From Mytilus californianus (taxonomy: Eukaryota; Mollusca; Bivalvia; Mytilida; Mytilidae), in assembly GCF_021869535.1 (NCBI RefSeq), contig NW_026262593.1, positions 70,954,322 through 71,018,321 of the forward strand: DNA of 64,000 nucleotides, given 5' to 3'. Shown piece after piece: positions 54,101-63,138 of this stretch (positions within the stretch are counted from its first letter, which is position 1; each line of letters opens with the position of its first letter). The notes under the pieces are model-generated. The model searched no databases, was not told the DNA's origin, and saw only the letters and a list, made by a program, of their open reading frames with translations. The translations under genes were made by a program, and so were the position numbers.

Positions 54101-57100
54101 TTCTTATCTTATTTTCACAGAGGAACTTATGCATTATAATAGTGCAACTAGATATGATACACTTATACCAGAGACATATATACACATGTATATACGTCTC
54201 TGCTTTAACAGCTTTGAATTTGAACTGTTTAATAAAATGGTATAAGTAGTAATAAATTACCAATAGTTGAGACAACACACCCACCCATGGTGTGACACCC
54301 TCCTCAATAACAAAAAAAAAAAGATTTATATCTGAATTATAATATACAAGACACTTACAATTGTTATTAAATATTTTATACAACAGTGACTTTGACAATG
54401 AAACAAGTTGACCTAACACCAACAGCACATTAATTTTGTTACTTGTATCTTACTATGTTAGGAAATATTTCAAGTAAAAGTAGGACCTGGAATTTAGGTT
54501 GTGGACCTTTCAGTTTGGAGTGTCAAAGGTCCTGGACCTTCCAGTACCAAATGTTAATTTGAACCCCTGTATAAATTTTCTTGAATGTGCCAAACTCATA
54601 TAAATACATAAAAAATCAATGCAAAAATTGGAAATTGTCGATTGGGGATGCAAGTTTTTGTCTTGATATCAAATAATGATTGATTGCCAAGGATTATAAA
54701 CCATTCACTTTCTTCTTCATTTTTCTCCACAAGTATTTCTTTTTATAATTCTTTCACTTTGATGAAAAAACATTAAAAAGAAATGATTTTAATCAAAAAG
54801 GACCTTCACCATGACATGGTGTACTGCAAGTCTGACTATAGTTATACATTTTTTCTACATGCACTGTTAAAGTGAAAGTGTTACTGTACAATACATACAT
54901 TAGGACCAATATCCTTCTTAAGTTCAGGTCTGGTGACTATAAATAATTCATCTTCAAGATAGGTCCAACCATTTGGTCCAGAAGTGTCCAGCTCACTAAT
55001 AAAAGTGTCCATGTTGACTGCTACTGCTGCAGGTTTGCTATTCTGAAGTGAAAACCAATGAATCATTCAAATCGTTGCATTTCTTTTCGGCTGTTTTAAC
55101 ATGAATTATGTGTAGAAACAAAGCTTGCATGAACTTAACTTCGATAAACTTTGACTCCTCAGAAGAAGCACTTTAAAAGAACTACTGAAAACAATCAACT
55201 CGAAAATGGTGGCAAACTATGTCATATATAGATATAAGAAGATGTGGTATGAGCGCCAATGAGACAACTCTCCATCCAAATCAAAATTTATAAAAGTAAA
55301 CCATTATAGGTCAGAGTACGGTCTTCAACATGGAGCCTTGGCTCACACTGAACAGCAAGCTATAAAGGGCCCCAAAAATTACTAGTGTAAAACCATTCAA
55401 ACGGGAAAACCAACGGTCTAATCTATATAAAAATTCGTAAGGGTTCCGCGGAACCCAGTGTCTAGCCTACTTTTGCTGTTAATCGCAGGCTCAACAAAAA
55501 TGAGGAAAAAAATAAATAAAAATATTCCTCTCTATACTATCTTTTGATTGTTAGTAGCTTCTGTCCAAGTTTGGTAAAAATCCAGGATAGTTTATGAATC
55601 TAATAAATGTTTTAAAAACTTAAACTGCAGACTGTTTGTAATGTTAACTGGAAGAAAAACAAAGTCCATTTATAAGTAAAATACAGAAAAAATCAAACAA
55701 AATTTTAACAAAATTTCCTTCTAAATACTAGCTTTTAATCATAAACAAGCTTCTGTCCAAGTTTGGTACAAATCCAGGATAGTTTAAGAAAGTTGTTAAA
55801 ATTTTAAAAACTTTAACCACTGAGTGAATGTAATGTTAACTGGCAGAAAAACTAAGTCCATTTATAAGTAAAATCTGGGAACAGTATATCTAACGGGAAA
55901 TGAATCTGATAGGCTTTTCTGTATAAAATGGATAAAATCTCGGACTCCACGAGACTTCGCAAGATTTATGGATTTTGCTGGCGTCTGACTTAAAAACAGT
56001 ATAGGAACTGCTCAATAAATTAACCACATAATTCTAATCGTAAATAAATACAAGTTTTATCATAAAGTAGATACATTTTGTCATATAAAATTACCAAAAT
56101 AAGTGTGATTTATTTGATGTGAAGTGTTTTATAGTGTTTTTGAAAATGGGAAGGCAATCGGCGCCATTTTTTTATTACCCTGTTTGCATTCTGTACCATT
56201 CTGTGATAAAATGAATGCGGTTATAACAAATTTGAAGTGACAGAATACAAGTTTGATACACTGGCATCACTGTTAAACTAGTTTGAATGACATTTTATTG
56301 ATATTATCAGAAATTATTAGGATAATAGCGAGTACGTTATTAAAACAGGTCCGTTTCCGTATCGTATCTTTGTTACCTATGACCCGACGATAAAATCGGC
56401 TAAAATTAGGTAGTGTCAAGTCCCGTCAATATATATGTTCCTGGTAAAATACGGAAAAAATGGATTTTTTTTTTTACAAAATTTACTTCTGGATACTATC
56501 TTATGATCATAAACAAGCTTCTTTCCATGTTTGGTAGAAATCCAGGATAGTTTAAGAACGTTATTAAAATTTCAAAAACTTTAACCACAGAGTGAATGTA
56601 ATGTTTCTTGGCAGAAAAACTAAGTCCATTTATAAGTAAAATACGGAAAAAATGGATTTTTTTTTTTACAATTTACTTCTGGATACTATCTTATGATCAT
56701 AAACAAGCTTCTTTCCAAGTTTGGTAGAAATCCAGGATAGTTTAAGAAAGTTATTAAAATTTCAAAAACTTTAACCACAGAGTGAATGTAATGTTTCTTG
56801 GCAGAAAAACTAAGTCCATTTATAAGTAAAATACGGAAAAAAATGGAATTTTTTTTTTACAAAATTTACTTTTGAATATTATCTTATGATCATAAACAAG
56901 CTTCTGTCAAAGTTTGGTAGAAATCCAGGATAGTTTAAGAAAGTTATTAAAATTTCAAAAACTTTAACCACAGAGTGAATATTTGTGGACGCCGCCGACG
57001 ACGACGACGCCGACGGAATGTAGGATCGCTATGTCTCGCTTTTTCGACAAAAGTCGAAGGCTCGACAAAAATGAGAAATGAGAAACACTTATGAACCACA

Positions 57101-60100
57101 TCAACAAACATAGACTCTTTAAAGATAAGACAATAAGATATATATATCTCTTATATCTTTTTACCTTTTTCACATAATAATGATATTATGATAACTTATT
57201 TATAAATGGTTGGATTACCAGTATGTATGAGAATACGGTATGGTTTTTTCTCATTGTTGAAGTCTATGCGGTTGCCTATAATTGCTTATTTACATCGACT
57301 CCTTTTGAACTTTAGAGGATAGATGTCTGATTGGCAATCATACCACATCGACTTTTTCTATATAATAAGAAACCCAGATGATAATACCAACATAGAAAAG
57401 AACTTCTTGAAAGCATCAATGAATGTGAAAGAAAGTTGTTTAATGTACATGTACATTGTAAACTGGCAGATTAAACATATACTCAGGAGGAGAGCTGTGC
57501 TTTAAAAGTCCTAGTTCACATGGTACCAGTAACATTCGATTAAACCACCCTACAGGGACTAGTTAATTTTTGTACTCAAAACCGACCATGTGCAGTCGTT
57601 CATTAGTTTTTCTGCTTAATATCACGCTCTTAACAGAGAAGCAGCAGAAAACGAATTTTCACATTTTTGATTAACACTACATGGAATTGAACCAATAGCT
57701 TTTCACAATCCAGGGAAGCTTACTACCGCGAGAAAACAAGGGCAGTTCTTTCTTCCAGGATTCTTCAACACAACATAGTTTAGTATTGATACTCTATTGC
57801 TCTTCATTTGGTAATATCTCAAGCTTTGTCATTTGGAGAATTTACTGCTGGCAGAAATCTTTGAAAGTGTATGCTAAATTCTTTCAGCACTTTCAATTTT
57901 AGACTCGGGTCATAAAATCTTGACATACATGAAAATTAATGTATGAACACATGTATTTTGTTGATCCTATATTGACCATAATATTGATTTTAATGGCCCT
58001 GAGTCTTAAATTTTGAAAGTGCTGAAAAAAGACGTTTTCAAGCAGTTACAAAAAAAATTTCCTGAATTCTGGTGGCAAAAAGGGGGGTGCGGACCAAGGG
58101 TCCCAAAACTGTCATATTTGTCAGACATGACATAAACTGAAAGCTATTTGTCCTAAACAAAAAACAGGGATTTAGGACAAATTTTATTTTTTTACAGAAA
58201 TAATTTCAGTCATTTCATTGAGATCGGGTTTCTAAATAGCCATTTTACACTTGTTTTTGTTTTATAATCCCTTTCCTGTAATAAAACTGCCACTCCAGTA
58301 TAGTTTGATAATCCTGAGGGCCTTAATTCCTTATAACTATATTAATGCCTCTGGGAAATATTGGCTAATGATCGCTAATCACTTTTTACCTGTGTTTTTA
58401 ATTCACATGTCACCTTGCATTGATCACAAGCTCAGAACTAATATCATAAAGAAATTTAAATTCCATGACAACTGTTTTCGTTATTTAATTACATTTCAGC
58501 AAAGACAATCATCAATTCTGATTTAAAAATTAAAACTTAATTTAATTTACGTAGAAAAAGTAATTTTTCACTAGTAGCACATGTGCTTTATTATGTTTAT
58601 ATACTATGTAATACGCATGCGTGAAATTGTCTTCAGCAGATAAGATACTTAATTGAAAAATGCTAAATGATTTCATGCCAAATTAAACGAGTGCAACCAA
58701 TATCTGTTATATTCATACACTTTTAAAGGTAATAAAATTCAAAAGACTGTGATTTCCTGTCAATTTATTTTGATAAACAAAACGAATCTTGGATATGGAT
58801 CCGGAATTACTCGTACTTTAAGTATTGTCGCAACACTTCCGGTTTTAATTTTGTCTTCAAAATCGAAAGAAACGTTAGCATAGTCTGAGAAATATACCAT
58901 TTTCAGTCATTAAAATCATTTCAATTTTAAACTGTTGCCTTCCCTAAACTGTTCTTGACATTTTTAGAAAAATAGTAAGAAAATTCACGAAATAAATACG
59001 ATGAAACAGTCAATACAAGTTTGTTGATGCTTTGAATCTAGTGTTATATCAACAATTTGAAAAAAGGACACCAACTTTTAAGTCATCTTAAAATGACCAA
59101 AACTGTGTGAAAAAAATTTCCAGATCCTTGGTGTGGACACTGTACCAGTGCAGATTTTACAAGCCATTATGGTACTCTATAATCCACACCCCTGCCGGCA
59201 ATGTTTATTTTGGAGAAAAAGACTGCGGACTATACAAGCCTCAATAAGGTAGATGCAAGGGTTCTGGTTTTTTGTGTTGTTTGGTTGACGTCTTGTGGAT
59301 GTATATATATATATATAGGCCGAGAACACAGTTATTTCATAGTGCATTTCTTTTAGACAATAAATTAAAATTTAAAAAATCGCACCTGCTCTATCTCAAA
59401 AAGATTTCTACAGTGTAGTGTACTACTTTTGGGACAAATAATATCAAATTTATAGAAGTCTACCAGCTCTAACTCAAAATCTGGAAAATTCTATGTTAAG
59501 GGGGTCTATAATTCAGTTTGACAGCTCCAGACATACTAATTTTTGACCTTTTTAAACTGGACCAAATCACTACTTTACATAAAAATTCAGCACCCAAATA
59601 TTTTTAACAGGTAATTTCATCCGCATACTTAATATTTCATTCAAGGAAATGAATTTGGAAAGTGTTTTAAAAAAATATGCAAGTTATACACTGTCCACAC
59701 TAGGGACTATATTTGTAGACAATTTTGCAATGAAAATCAAAGGACGATAACTGTGTCCTCAGACCATGTACCCAATATATTTTGTTCACCATTTATCAAT
59801 AATCAATCAATCTTTTTATTTGTATCCAAGGAGAAACAACTCATGCAAAATTGAAGCATGCAGAGAGAGAGAAAAAACAATCCTACTCACCACAACAGCT
59901 TTCACCATTACTTTTTCATCTGCATAATTTTGTAAAAAGAAAGGTTTTGTCCAGTTTATAGCTGGCCATTTATCAACAACATCAGTTATTATAACAGGCC
60001 TACAAAACAAAAATTCATAATTTATAAAAAAAATTATCATTCAAACTGTTTCTTCAAAGTCATGGCTAATGAGCTGTTTTCTTCAATATTCATTGTGTCT

Positions 60101-62687
60101 TTTAGTCTTTAATGAATATTTGTCTCATTGGCTATATAAAACCATATAAACCTGATTAGAAGAGTGTGCACACTGAAATGTCTTGCTTGCATTTTCTGCG
60201 GATCATAATGGAATTTATGTTAAAAGTCTTTTACGGGTAATCACACAAATTGTTAAATACAAATCATTTCAAATTTGTCACATTTCATGTAATGTGCATG
60301 TACCGTACAATATGAGTATTTGGACCATATATATGGGTATACTTGTTCGGTTATTAACGGGCGGGACAATATCAGTATTTAAACCATATAGTTATTTTTT
60401 AAATAAATTTTAACTTCTTTCACAGGAATACAGGGCTCATTCTATGAACCCAGTCTATACAAGTTACTAATTGAAACCCTAATTATCATTGACACATTGT
60501 CTGAACCTTAGTATATCTGTTGTCTTGCTTTAGGGCTATTCCATTAAAATGTATGTGGGAGGGTAGGAAGGGAAGTTTAATTATTGAATGTGGGTCATGG
60601 GTTTTTTTCAGTATGCGTCTATTACCATTATGCAAAATTATCTAAAAAACGGTTCTTAAATTGGTTGTAGGGATATTTTTAAAGTCCCTTCCTACATGTC
60701 CTACCCTCCCACACACATTTTAATGGAATAGCCCTTAGCTAGAGTAAATTCAAAGCTTCTTAACGCTGTCGACAATTTGGTTCGTGCATTTGGGCATGTG
60801 TCTTTTTCCTGACGTTTAGATAAGGTTTTTTTTTATTTTATTTCTTCTGATTTCCACTTATTCTCACTTTACTAATGTGTTCATGTTCTTATTTATATAT
60901 TTTATTTTCGACATAGGAATAGAGGGGCAACACGTTTAAACTACTCTAGCTGTTAAATTGTACAATTGAAATAGGAGCATACACTTATTAAATCAATCAT
61001 GACCATGCAAAAATGCTTTTACTATGTGATGTCCAGAAGCGCCTTTTTGTTTACACTCTCTCTTGTAATAAATGTTGTTAATGTAAGATGTGTTTTTATG
61101 AGCTAGTTCCCAAACTACAAAAACTAAAGTTAAAAGACGAGGCTCATATTGTCACATTATCAAATGATTATATAAGTCAAATTTCAGTTTTAAAGCTTCT
61201 TAATTTATGACACCTTGAAGGGTGCAATTGACAGTAAAGGTAACTGATCAACGTTTATCATATTAATTACCCAGACCATATGTGTATGGTCAGACAATAT
61301 GAGTATATACGCATATGGTCACAACAATATGCATGTGGTCCAAATACTCATATGGTCCAAATACTCATAAGGTCCTGAACATGCACACAACAATCACAAG
61401 TTCATCTTCAATAGCCAACTTTAACCATGTTACAAAAGGCATGAACTTCAAAATTTTAACCCATTGTCACAATTGCAGGACCATGATCGTGAAAAAGTCC
61501 TAAAACATAATTTTGTGAAAATCTATATGAAAATTTTTCTTAGCCTTAAGTTATCAAGGACTGTAAAATGTCAATGGTTGAAAAAAAATGTTGTTAAATT
61601 ATGTACAATTTGTACAGTTAAGTATCTTCAAATATAAACCATGTAATAATTTAATACACAACGCGTGCCACATGTGGAGCAGGATCTGCTTGCCCTTCCA
61701 GAGCACCTGAGATCACCCCCAGTTTTTGTAAGGGTTCGTGTTGCTTAGTCTTTAGTTTTCTATGTTGTGTCATCTGTACTATTATTTGTCTGTTTGTATT
61801 TTTATTTTTGGCCATGGCGTTGTCAGTTTGTTTTCGATCTATGAGTTTGACTGTCCCTCTGGTATCTTTTGTCCCTCTTTTAATAGAAAAACAAAGATTA
61901 TGGGGTATCTATCTATGGTGCAAAATCAGTACATGCACAACAAAAAAACACACAAAAAGCAAAGTCAATACCCGGTAATGCATAAATGAACAACAAACAA
62001 TAAATTTGTGGTCCCATCAAAATTCTATCATTTACCATCATAGATATCAAATATAAGGCTAACTCTTAAAAAATTCTTTTTTGGGTGTTGCCTACCCATG
62101 CCTTGTAGTGTTGGGATTTTTCTTTTTTTTTTGCCAACAACATACATGACATACTTAGTAAGTTCAATGTTTAAGACAAGAAAATTTTCGTTAGAGCAGG
62201 AAAAATTCTTTAAAATATTTATTTTAAACGATATGTGTCATAAATTTTTTAGTCACGCAACATCAAACAATTTAAATCGCTGCTACATATGTACACGTAA
62301 ATCAAAACAGTAAATGTTGTAGTCACATAAAAAATCCTACCATTTGCCATCATATATATCCCAGAATTCATCTAAGGAAAGGCGTGACCTCTTTTCTACG
62401 GTCCACTGATCTAAAGGTTGGTTATAAAATTCCATATTTTCTTCCCTTGTTTTTTCAGCTTTAAGGTAATCATATATATAAGGTACTGTTGTCAAATTAA
62501 TTGTTTCATCGGACGAAGAAAGTAAATAATCTGATGTATTGGCAGCGCTGAATGATACAGCTGTAACCAAGGCAACTGAAATGATGAGCACCAGAAGAAG
62601 CCGGAGTGGTGTGACTAATTCCTCGGACTCCATCTGTTTAGCTAGTCTTTCTGCTTGGAGCAGCTCCTTAGATATGTGTCTTTTCAT
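40409..62687 (-). CDS. Membrane-anchored JmjC-domain oxygenase (seven exons)
   Basis: A protein of about 380 residues in the JmjC / cupin-8 Fe(II)- and 2-oxoglutarate-dependent oxygenase family (hydroxylases or demethylases of protein substrates). Exons in order: 62687-62341, 59999-59891, 55042-54899, 52109-51948, 46748-46628, 44732-44583, 40516-40409. The N-terminus has a basic cytosolic stub and a hydrophobic segment (about residues 28-47), then a linker with N-glycosylation sequons. The catalytic domain starts at PVIITDVVDKWPA. Metal ligands are visible: HMD (about 234-236) and the distal His in IPTGWYHQ; NWTATNAVLYGHKSW supplies likely 2-oxoglutarate contacts. All junctions keep frame except between the fourth and fifth exons, where 2 bases plus about one or two codons are missing. 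The substrate is unknown. I cannot match it confidently to a named human JmjC gene. Confidence 0.85.
40645..41096. mobile_element. ~450 bp inverted-end element, copy 1
   Basis: Ends GGCCCGAGAACACAGTTAT and ATAACTGTGTCCTTGGACC are inverted repeats. It is non-coding and lies in the last JmjC intron. It differs from copy 2 (42393) at about five positions in 450. A target duplication is not evident. Confidence 0.75.
41097..42392. other. JmjC last intron between two copies of the 450 bp element
   Basis: About 1.3 kb, AT-rich. I see no ORF or repeat family shared with the rest of the window. Confidence 0.4.
42393..42843. mobile_element. ~450 bp inverted-end element, copy 2
   Basis: Nearly identical to copy 1 and in the same orientation 1.75 kb away; it starts GGCCCAAGAACACAG and ends GTGTCCTTGGACC. 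Confidence 0.75.
42930..43350 (+). repeat. Dispersed repeat, family R2 (with internal duplication)
   Basis: CATGGGACACAGATGCCCCT to TGCTGCAGCAGGGGCAT. The central part (TTTTCCATTTATAAAKGGAC...) occurs twice, making this copy longer than 2570-2828. Confidence 0.7.
43440..43525. repeat. Half copy of the TTCGTGG foldback element
   Basis: GATTCATTTATTTTCGTGGG, TACCAATTTTTGTGGATTGA and TTTCATGGATATCTGATTTT match one arm of the elements at 29345 and 63515. Confidence 0.55.
43526..44582. other. JmjC last intron, remainder
   Basis: A local near-duplication (AGATGCTTATACAACTG at 44112 and 44144) and a reverse R1 piece (44420-44505) ending about 80 bases from exon 6. No other features. Confidence 0.45.
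44583..44732 (-). CDS. JmjC gene exon 6
   Basis: 50 codons, phase 0 at both ends (GGTTACAG / GTAAGG). It encodes AFNEVETLAISSQIMNRNNY and KKLPAYFNTLLPPDQ, helical sequence after the JmjC fold. Confidence 0.83.
44829..45050. mobile_element. Inverted-end element, copy 1 of 2
   Basis: Left GTCCACACTTTGATTACAAG and right TTGTATTAAAGCTTGGACAC are imperfect inverted repeats, with TTATCAGAACAGAAAGTAG inside. A related element lies at 49938-50158. Confidence 0.55.
45051..46627. other. JmjC intron 5 with C-rich tracts
   Basis: Homopolymer C runs of about 16 and 14 bases (45655-45672, 45757-45770) and a local duplication of CAATACACTWTGCTGTTGCGAATTGA (45536 and 45606). Nothing else is recognised. Confidence 0.5.
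46628..46748 (-). CDS. JmjC gene exon 5 (distal histidine)
   Basis: One base plus 40 codons. It encodes PIDAYQPDSTKYPNFDKAQ, then LEVTVSAGEMLIIPTGWYHQ with the third iron ligand. The acceptor TTTTTCAG leaves one base before the first codon, which does not fit the phase 0 donor of exon 4. Confidence 0.88.
47349..47549. mobile_element. 201 bp inverted-end element with 7 bp target duplication
   Basis: The ends GAGGGTGGTAAAGGG and CCCCTTTACGCCCCTC are inverted repeats. TCAGGAA lies directly before (47342-47348) and directly after (47550-47556). The interior has CACGTG and several GTTCGT/ACGAAC-type motifs. No ORF. It is compatible with a hAT-like MITE but not proven. Confidence 0.7.
48131..48165 (+). 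repeat. (TGA)n microsatellite
   Basis: About eleven ATG/TGA triplets. Confidence 0.9.
48200..48292 (+). repeat. ~95 bp direct repeat, copy 1
   Basis: AGAAAATAAAAGGATATGGA, ACATGGGACAAAATTGCACA and ATTATCAATGAACAGGGCTT; nearly the same at 49638-49738. Confidence 0.7.
49638..49738 (+). repeat. ~95 bp direct repeat, copy 2
   Basis: Same order as copy 1; it has CAGCTAGGGCTTTT where copy 1 has CAGGGCTTTT. Confidence 0.7.
49938..50158. mobile_element. Inverted-end element, copy 2 of 2
   Basis: CTTGTGTCCAAACTTTGCTT on the left and TATACAAAGTGTGGTCACAG on the right are imperfect inverted repeats. It shares GCTTACAAGGATCTGAAAA and TTATCAGAACAGAAAATAG with 44829-45050. Confidence 0.55.
50239..51339. 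mobile_element. 1.1 kb inverted-end element carrying ETS and nuclear-receptor motifs
   Basis: The left end is a perfect hairpin GGTCTTTCCAC-TTTTCT-GTGGAAAGACC (50239-50266); the right end repeats GTGGAAAGACC (51329-51339). It contains five ACCGGAAGT (50997, 51018, 51108, 51201, 51222), four AGGTCA (50705, 50711, 50718, 50724) and three TGACCT (50950, 50979, 51005). No protein is encoded. It lies in JmjC intron 4. Confidence 0.7.
51490..51897 (+). repeat. Dispersed repeat, family R2
   Basis: Long copy from GTGTCCATGGCGACACAGAT to CCGCTACGGCGGGGGCAT, with the central part doubled as at 42930. It ends 50 bases before exon 4. Confidence 0.72.
51948..52109 (-). CDS. JmjC gene exon 4 (HxD metal site)
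   Basis: 54 codons, phase 0 start and end. It encodes NLFPDEVRPWDCLMLWG and the core SSLHMDPYNWTATNAVLYG, with the first two iron ligands (H, D), ending GHKSWM before GTAAGA. Confidence 0.9.
52267..54569. mobile_element. Possible 2.3 kb element with CAGGGGTTCAAATTA ends
   Basis: CAGGGGTTCAAATTA at 52267-52281 is repeated inverted at 54555-54569. Just inside, both ends are rich in GGTCC/GGACC (GGTCCGAGGTCCGC; AAGGTCCAGGACC when complemented). CAGGGG termini are common in hAT transposons, but I find no 8 bp target duplication. The interior contains a LINE fragment and no transposase ORF. Confidence 0.45.
52615..52945 (+). pseudogene. LINE-type retrotransposon, C-terminal ORF2 fragment
   Basis: About 105 codons, 5'-truncated. 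They encode CKACSQKEETVEHLLIECKA, the C-x2-C-x7-H-x4-C zinc knuckle at the C-terminus of many non-LTR retrotransposon polyproteins, followed by a helical tail (HQERRLIFLIHSARCKLLLQ) and a stop. No reverse transcriptase core is left. The clade is not assigned. Confidence 0.7.
52946..54898. other. JmjC intron 3, remainder
   Basis: No supported genes. ORFs near 53473-53853 and 54042-54428 lack recognisable domains and look spurious. Confidence 0.45.
54899..55042 (-). CDS. JmjC gene exon 3
   Basis: 48 codons, phase 0 at both ends. It encodes the stretch from NSKPAAVAVNMDTF to RPELKKDIGPN, including GWTYLEDELF. Confidence 0.83.
55230..55432 (+). repeat. R1 repeat, part left of a nested insertion
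   Basis: AAGAAGATGTGGTATGAGCG to CCAACGGTCTAATCTATATA; the expected continuation GAGAAACACTTATGAACC appears at about 57078. Confidence 0.75.
55433..57067. mobile_element. 1.6 kb element nested in repeat R1, with ~190 bp internal repeats
   Basis: Starts TTCGTAAGGGTTCCGCGGAA with a perfect 16 bp palindrome (GGGTTCCGCGGAACCC, 55441-55456) and ends with TTCGAC-AAAA-GTCGAA and GGCTCGAC. Inside are at least five units containing AAGCTTCTGTCCAAGTTTGG, AATCCAGGATAGTTTAAGAA and AACTAAGTCCATTTATAAGT, at 190-193 bp spacing, with a 0.58 kb interruption after the second. No coding sequence. The boundaries are clear because the R1 repeat is split. Confidence 0.75.
57121..59317. other. JmjC intron 2
   Basis: A reverse R1 piece at about 57235-57345 and a stretch at 57590-57720 that resembles 48530-48620 (AGAGAAGCAGCA). 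The ORF at 58251-58526 has no recognisable domain. Nothing else. Confidence 0.45.
59318..59765. mobile_element. ~450 bp inverted-end element, copy 3
   Basis: Ends GGCCGAGAACACAGTTAT and ATAACTGTGTCCTCAGACC. It is clearly more diverged from copies 1 and 2 than these are from each other. It lies 125 bases from exon 2 of the JmjC gene. Confidence 0.72.
59891..59999 (-). CDS. JmjC gene exon 2
   Basis: 109 bases, encoding (W)PVIITDVVDKWPAINW and QNYADEKVMVKAVV, the first strands of the cupin fold. The acceptor is TTTTGTAG and the donor GTGAGT. Confidence 0.87.
60532..60735. mobile_element. 204 bp foldback element
   Basis: AGGGCTATTCCATTAAAATG at the left and CATTTTAATGGAATAGCCCT at the right pair without mismatch, followed by GTGGGAGGGTAGGA against TCCTACCCTCCCAC. 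The arms total about 55 bases with a loop of about 90. Confidence 0.8.
61672..61885 (+). repeat. Dispersed repeat, family R5
   Basis: GGAGCAGGATCTGCTTGCCC, AGAGCACCTGAGATCACCCC, GGCCATGGCGTTGTCAGTTT and TTTTCGATCTATGAG. Confidence 0.65.
62341..62687 (-). CDS. JmjC gene exon 1 (start, membrane anchor)
   Basis: 115 codons plus two bases, from ATG in the context GAAAATGAAA. Residues 1-26 are charged (K2, R3, K7, R14, K17). A hydrophobic stretch LRLLLVLIISVALVTAVSF follows, then NTS and NLT sequons, and DEFWDIYDGK leads into the fold. The positive residues before the hydrophobic segment predict a type II orientation. The donor is ATG/GTAGGA; the split codon becomes W. Confidence 0.85.
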
Positions 62688-62878
62688 TTTCTATTCTTCA
62701 TTCTGTGAATAAAAGAATTTTCTTTATTCTGTGAATAAGAGAATTATTATTTATTATAATTAGCTTTTAGAATAGACTAAATTTGGTTGTTTCAGCAAAA
62801 TAAAAAGTTCTGAAATAAAATTAAAAACTTTCTTGTTCATTCTTTAAAGTGAAAATGTAGCTTCATAAAAAAATAAAT
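62688..62878 (-). promoter_or_regulatory. Immediate upstream region of the JmjC gene
   Basis: Presumed 5' UTR/promoter region. Its only notable structure is a 26 bp tandem duplication (TTCTGTGAATAAAAGAATTT, 62701-62749) starting 14 bases upstream of the ATG. No clear TATA box or initiator could be assigned. Confidence 0.35.
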
Positions 62879-63138
62879 GGAGAATGTGTCCATGGGACAC
62901 GGATGTACCCCTGCATTATAAAGGGACATAACCTGAGAACGGTAAAAGTGACACCACCCAAATTCGGACTTGATCTGAGTTTTGTGGTAATAAGCATTGT
63001 GTATAAGTTTCATAACATTTGGTTGAGGCAAACTGAAAGTTAGAGAATGGCAACTAATTTTGGGACATTCATACGGATGGACGTATGGATAGAAAAGGGT
63101 AACACTTAATTCCCCTCCTCCACCACAGCAGGGGCAAA
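62878..63138 (+). repeat. Dispersed repeat, family R2
   Basis: GAATGTGTCCATGGGACACG to CCACCACAGCAGGGGCA, close to the JmjC start (about 190 bases upstream). Confidence 0.72.

Larger units (their letters stand above)
60000..62340. other. JmjC intron 1
   Basis: Holds a foldback element (60532-60735), a cluster of CATATGG/CCATATG motifs (61258-61375) and an R5 repeat (61672-61885). The remainder is featureless. Confidence 0.5.

Noticed and set aside
57000-57067. Helitron-like 3' end (hairpin close to the terminus)
   Set aside because: The terminal CTRR is missing and no Rep/helicase sequence is present.
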